A stretch of DNA of 64,000 bases from Paraburkholderia aromaticivorans. Its GTDB lineage: Bacteria > Pseudomonadota > Gammaproteobacteria > Burkholderiales > Burkholderiaceae. Positions 62,759 through 64,000 of this stretch are shown piece by piece. The stretch is taken from positions 186,001 to 250,000 of the forward strand of contig NZ_CP022991.1 in assembly GCF_002278075.1 (NCBI RefSeq), read 5' to 3'. The notes beneath the pieces were generated by a model that ran no database searches, was not told the DNA's origin, and worked only from the letters and a program-made list of their open reading frames with translations. The translations under genes and the position numbers were made by a program. Numbering within the stretch: the first letter of the stretch is position 1; each line of letters opens with the position of its first letter.

Positions 62759-64000
62759 TCAGAAAGGCCACCAGCCCTTTGCGCCGCCTTGTCCGTCCGA
62801 ATCTCCATCGTCGTGGCCCGCGTTCCCGCCACCGCTATGGTTCCGTCCGAAATTGAACGTGTCGAACAGGTCGCCAATTGCGGGCGCATTGACCGGCACG
62901 TACGGGTTGTCGCTCCGCTGAACCGGATTCGGCAGATTGTCCCGGCTACGTCCGGTGATCGGTGGCAAATGCCAGTTACGCTCGATGAATTTGCTGAGCG
63001 ACGCGTGATCCGAGTAACCGTGCGCAACGCGTCCACCGCGCGAATACGGTGACACCAGGATCATCGGAATACGCGGACCATCGCCGAAAAAGTCCACCGG
63101 CTGGATATAGCCCGAGTCATAGTAGCCGCCGCCCTCATCCACCGTAATGAAGATCGCCGTGCTCGCCCATAGTTTCGGATTGCTTTGCACCCCGTCAACG
63201 ATCTTGCGCACGAACGCCTCATACAGTTCGAACTTCGAGGAAGTCGGATGCCCGTCGAGCCTGCCGCCCGGCTTGACGAACGATACCGCCGGCAGGTCGC
63301 CCGAAGCAATGTCCGAATACAGGTCGGTCGTGTCCGCAAGGTGTGCGTCGCGCACGGCCTTGTTTGTCATGATCGACGACTCGTACAGGAACGGGTTGCA
63401 GATGTTGCAGTAGACGCTGGTCTTCGGCGTGGTGATGAAAGTGTTCCAGCCTTCGCCGTAGTACTTCCAGGGAATGTGCCGCTCCAGCAGCGTGTCGCCG
63501 ATCGTGCGCACCGGTGACGGCGGGATCGTGAACGGGGACGTCGTTCGGTCGAGCACCGTGCCGTCGCCGTTGTAGCCCGGGTTGTAGTTGTTCAACAGAT
63601 AGTAGTGCTGCGGCGCGCAGTTCATCTTCGGATGATACGTGAGCGACGCGAGATACTTGCTGATAGGCCCGACTCCCGGTTGACTCGTATCCGAGCAATT
63701 GCTGTAGCTTCCGCCCGAGTAGCCGTCCTGCGTGTACCAGTTGTTGGAACCGGGCGCCGGATTGGGGTTCTCGATCTGATTCAACGGCGGCGTGGACGGC
63801 TGCCCGTTGCCATCCGTGTAGTAGTAGGCATCGGCGGCACCAATCATGATGCTGTTGGCGCCCGTGCCACCCATTACCGGCTGGTGGTAGTTGTCGCTGA
63901 TCGTGTAGTCGCGCGCGAGCTGGACGAAATACGGCACGTCGCCGTTATTCACGTTGTGAAAGCCCAGTGCATTCGAGCCTTCCCTGGTGGTCTGGTCGTT
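62759..64000 (-). CDS. Phosphoesterase family protein (phospholipase C/acid phosphatase type), 5' part outside window
   Basis: The reading frame is open through the right edge; 413 codons are visible. The part seen includes NVNNGDVPYFVQLARDYTISDNYHQPVMGGTGANSIMIG and later FITVDEGGGYYDSGYIQPVDFFGDGPRIPMILVSPYSRGGRVAHGYSDHASLSKFIERNW, the metal- and phosphate-site blocks of the AcpA/PlcC phosphoesterase superfamily. A Gly/His/Asp-rich C-terminal tail ends GGAKGWWPF. It is probably exported. The N-terminus and any signal peptide cannot be judged here. Confidence 0.88.
   Translation of the reverse strand, partial: NDQTTREGSNALGFHNVNNGDVPYFVQLARDYTISDNYHQPVMGGTGANSIMIGAADAYYYTDGNGQPSTPPLNQIENPNPAPGSNNWYTQDGYSGGSYSNCSDTSQPGVGPISKYLASLTYHPKMNCAPQHYYLLNNYNPGYNGDGTVLDRTTSPFTIPPSPVRTIGDTLLERHIPWKYYGEGWNTFITTPKTSVYCNICNPFLYESSIMTNKAVRDAHLADTTDLYSDIASGDLPAVSFVKPGGRLDGHPTSSKFELYEAFVRKIVDGVQSNPKLWASTAIFITVDEGGGYYDSGYIQPVDFFGDGPRIPMILVSPYSRGGRVAHGYSDHASLSKFIERNWHLPPITGRSRDNLPNPVQRSDNPYVPVNAPAIGDLFDTFNFGRNHSGGGNAGHDDGDSDGQGGAKGWWPF

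Noticed and set aside
1..64000. CRISPR arrays, tRNA or rRNA genes
   Set aside because: No regularly spaced direct repeats with unique spacers and no tRNA- or rRNA-like segments were recognised; the repetitive parts are adhesin coding sequence.

Overview
The window is GC-rich, densely coded DNA typical of a Burkholderiaceae accessory replicon (Paraburkholderia, Caballeronia or Burkholderia). The grounds are two ESPR-type trimeric autotransporter adhesins, two small secreted DUF4148 proteins, a Burkholderia-type general porin, many LysR, GntR and AraC regulators next to catabolic operons, and frequent ATGA stop/start overlaps. I see no rRNA, tRNA, CRISPR array or replication origin.

Layout. 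1-5630: two tandem minus-strand YadA-like adhesins, the first cut by the left edge. 5995-9127: a divergent two-component system (REC-AraC regulator plus 7TM sensor kinase), with a 13-bp direct repeat at 21-bp spacing in the shared upstream region. 9504-10538: DUF488 and DUF1840 genes. 11002-14522: HPP-CBS membrane protein, MarR regulator and ClC-CBS channel, with three similar operator-like palindromes. 15226-24779: a GntR regulator, a minus-strand polar amino-acid ABC transporter, and a plus-strand operon of a three-subunit FAD/[2Fe-2S] dehydrogenase, a DapA-family lyase, a dihydropyrimidinase and a zinc ribbon. A double CGTATACG palindrome lies between the two divergent operons. 24956-35948: an amide/ureide-type cluster with DUF3830, an acetamidase, an AraC regulator fused to a second acetamidase, a PuuE-like deacetylase, an ABC transporter with fused permease and ATPase, and a MET2-like hydrolase. 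An intact ISL3-type element with 8-bp target duplications has inserted three codons before the original stop of the deacetylase gene.

36124-41561: an atypical SDR, then a minus-strand LysR, CoA-transferase, HMG-CoA-lyase-like and MFS set that would fit uptake, CoA activation and cleavage of a branched hydroxy-dicarboxylate. 41819-47205: a mixed region with a GntR remnant, a SET-domain protein, an AraC gene broken by a 2-nt insertion, a secreted alpha/beta hydrolase, DUF4148, and a divergent NmrA-like/TetR pair with two operator copies. 47350-56899: a LysR regulator divergent from an apparent operon of M20 hydrolase, MFS, kynureninase-like PLP enzyme, VOC-bicupin fusion, SDR lacking its catalytic Tyr, and dienelactone hydrolase-SnoaL fusion, followed by a strong terminator and a porin. 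57345-62517: DUF4148, then LysR, CoA-transferase, crotonase lacking both catalytic Glu, and MFS. 62759-64000: a phosphoesterase (phospholipase C/acid phosphatase type) cut by the right edge.

The window reads as a chain of substrate-specific catabolic modules, each with its own regulator and transporter. The most unusual items are the AraC-acetamidase fusion, the exactly resolved IS insertion, the 48387-55506 operon with several fused or altered enzymes, and the 19207-24779 operon, whose substrate I cannot name. All family calls come from reading motifs; no database search was run.
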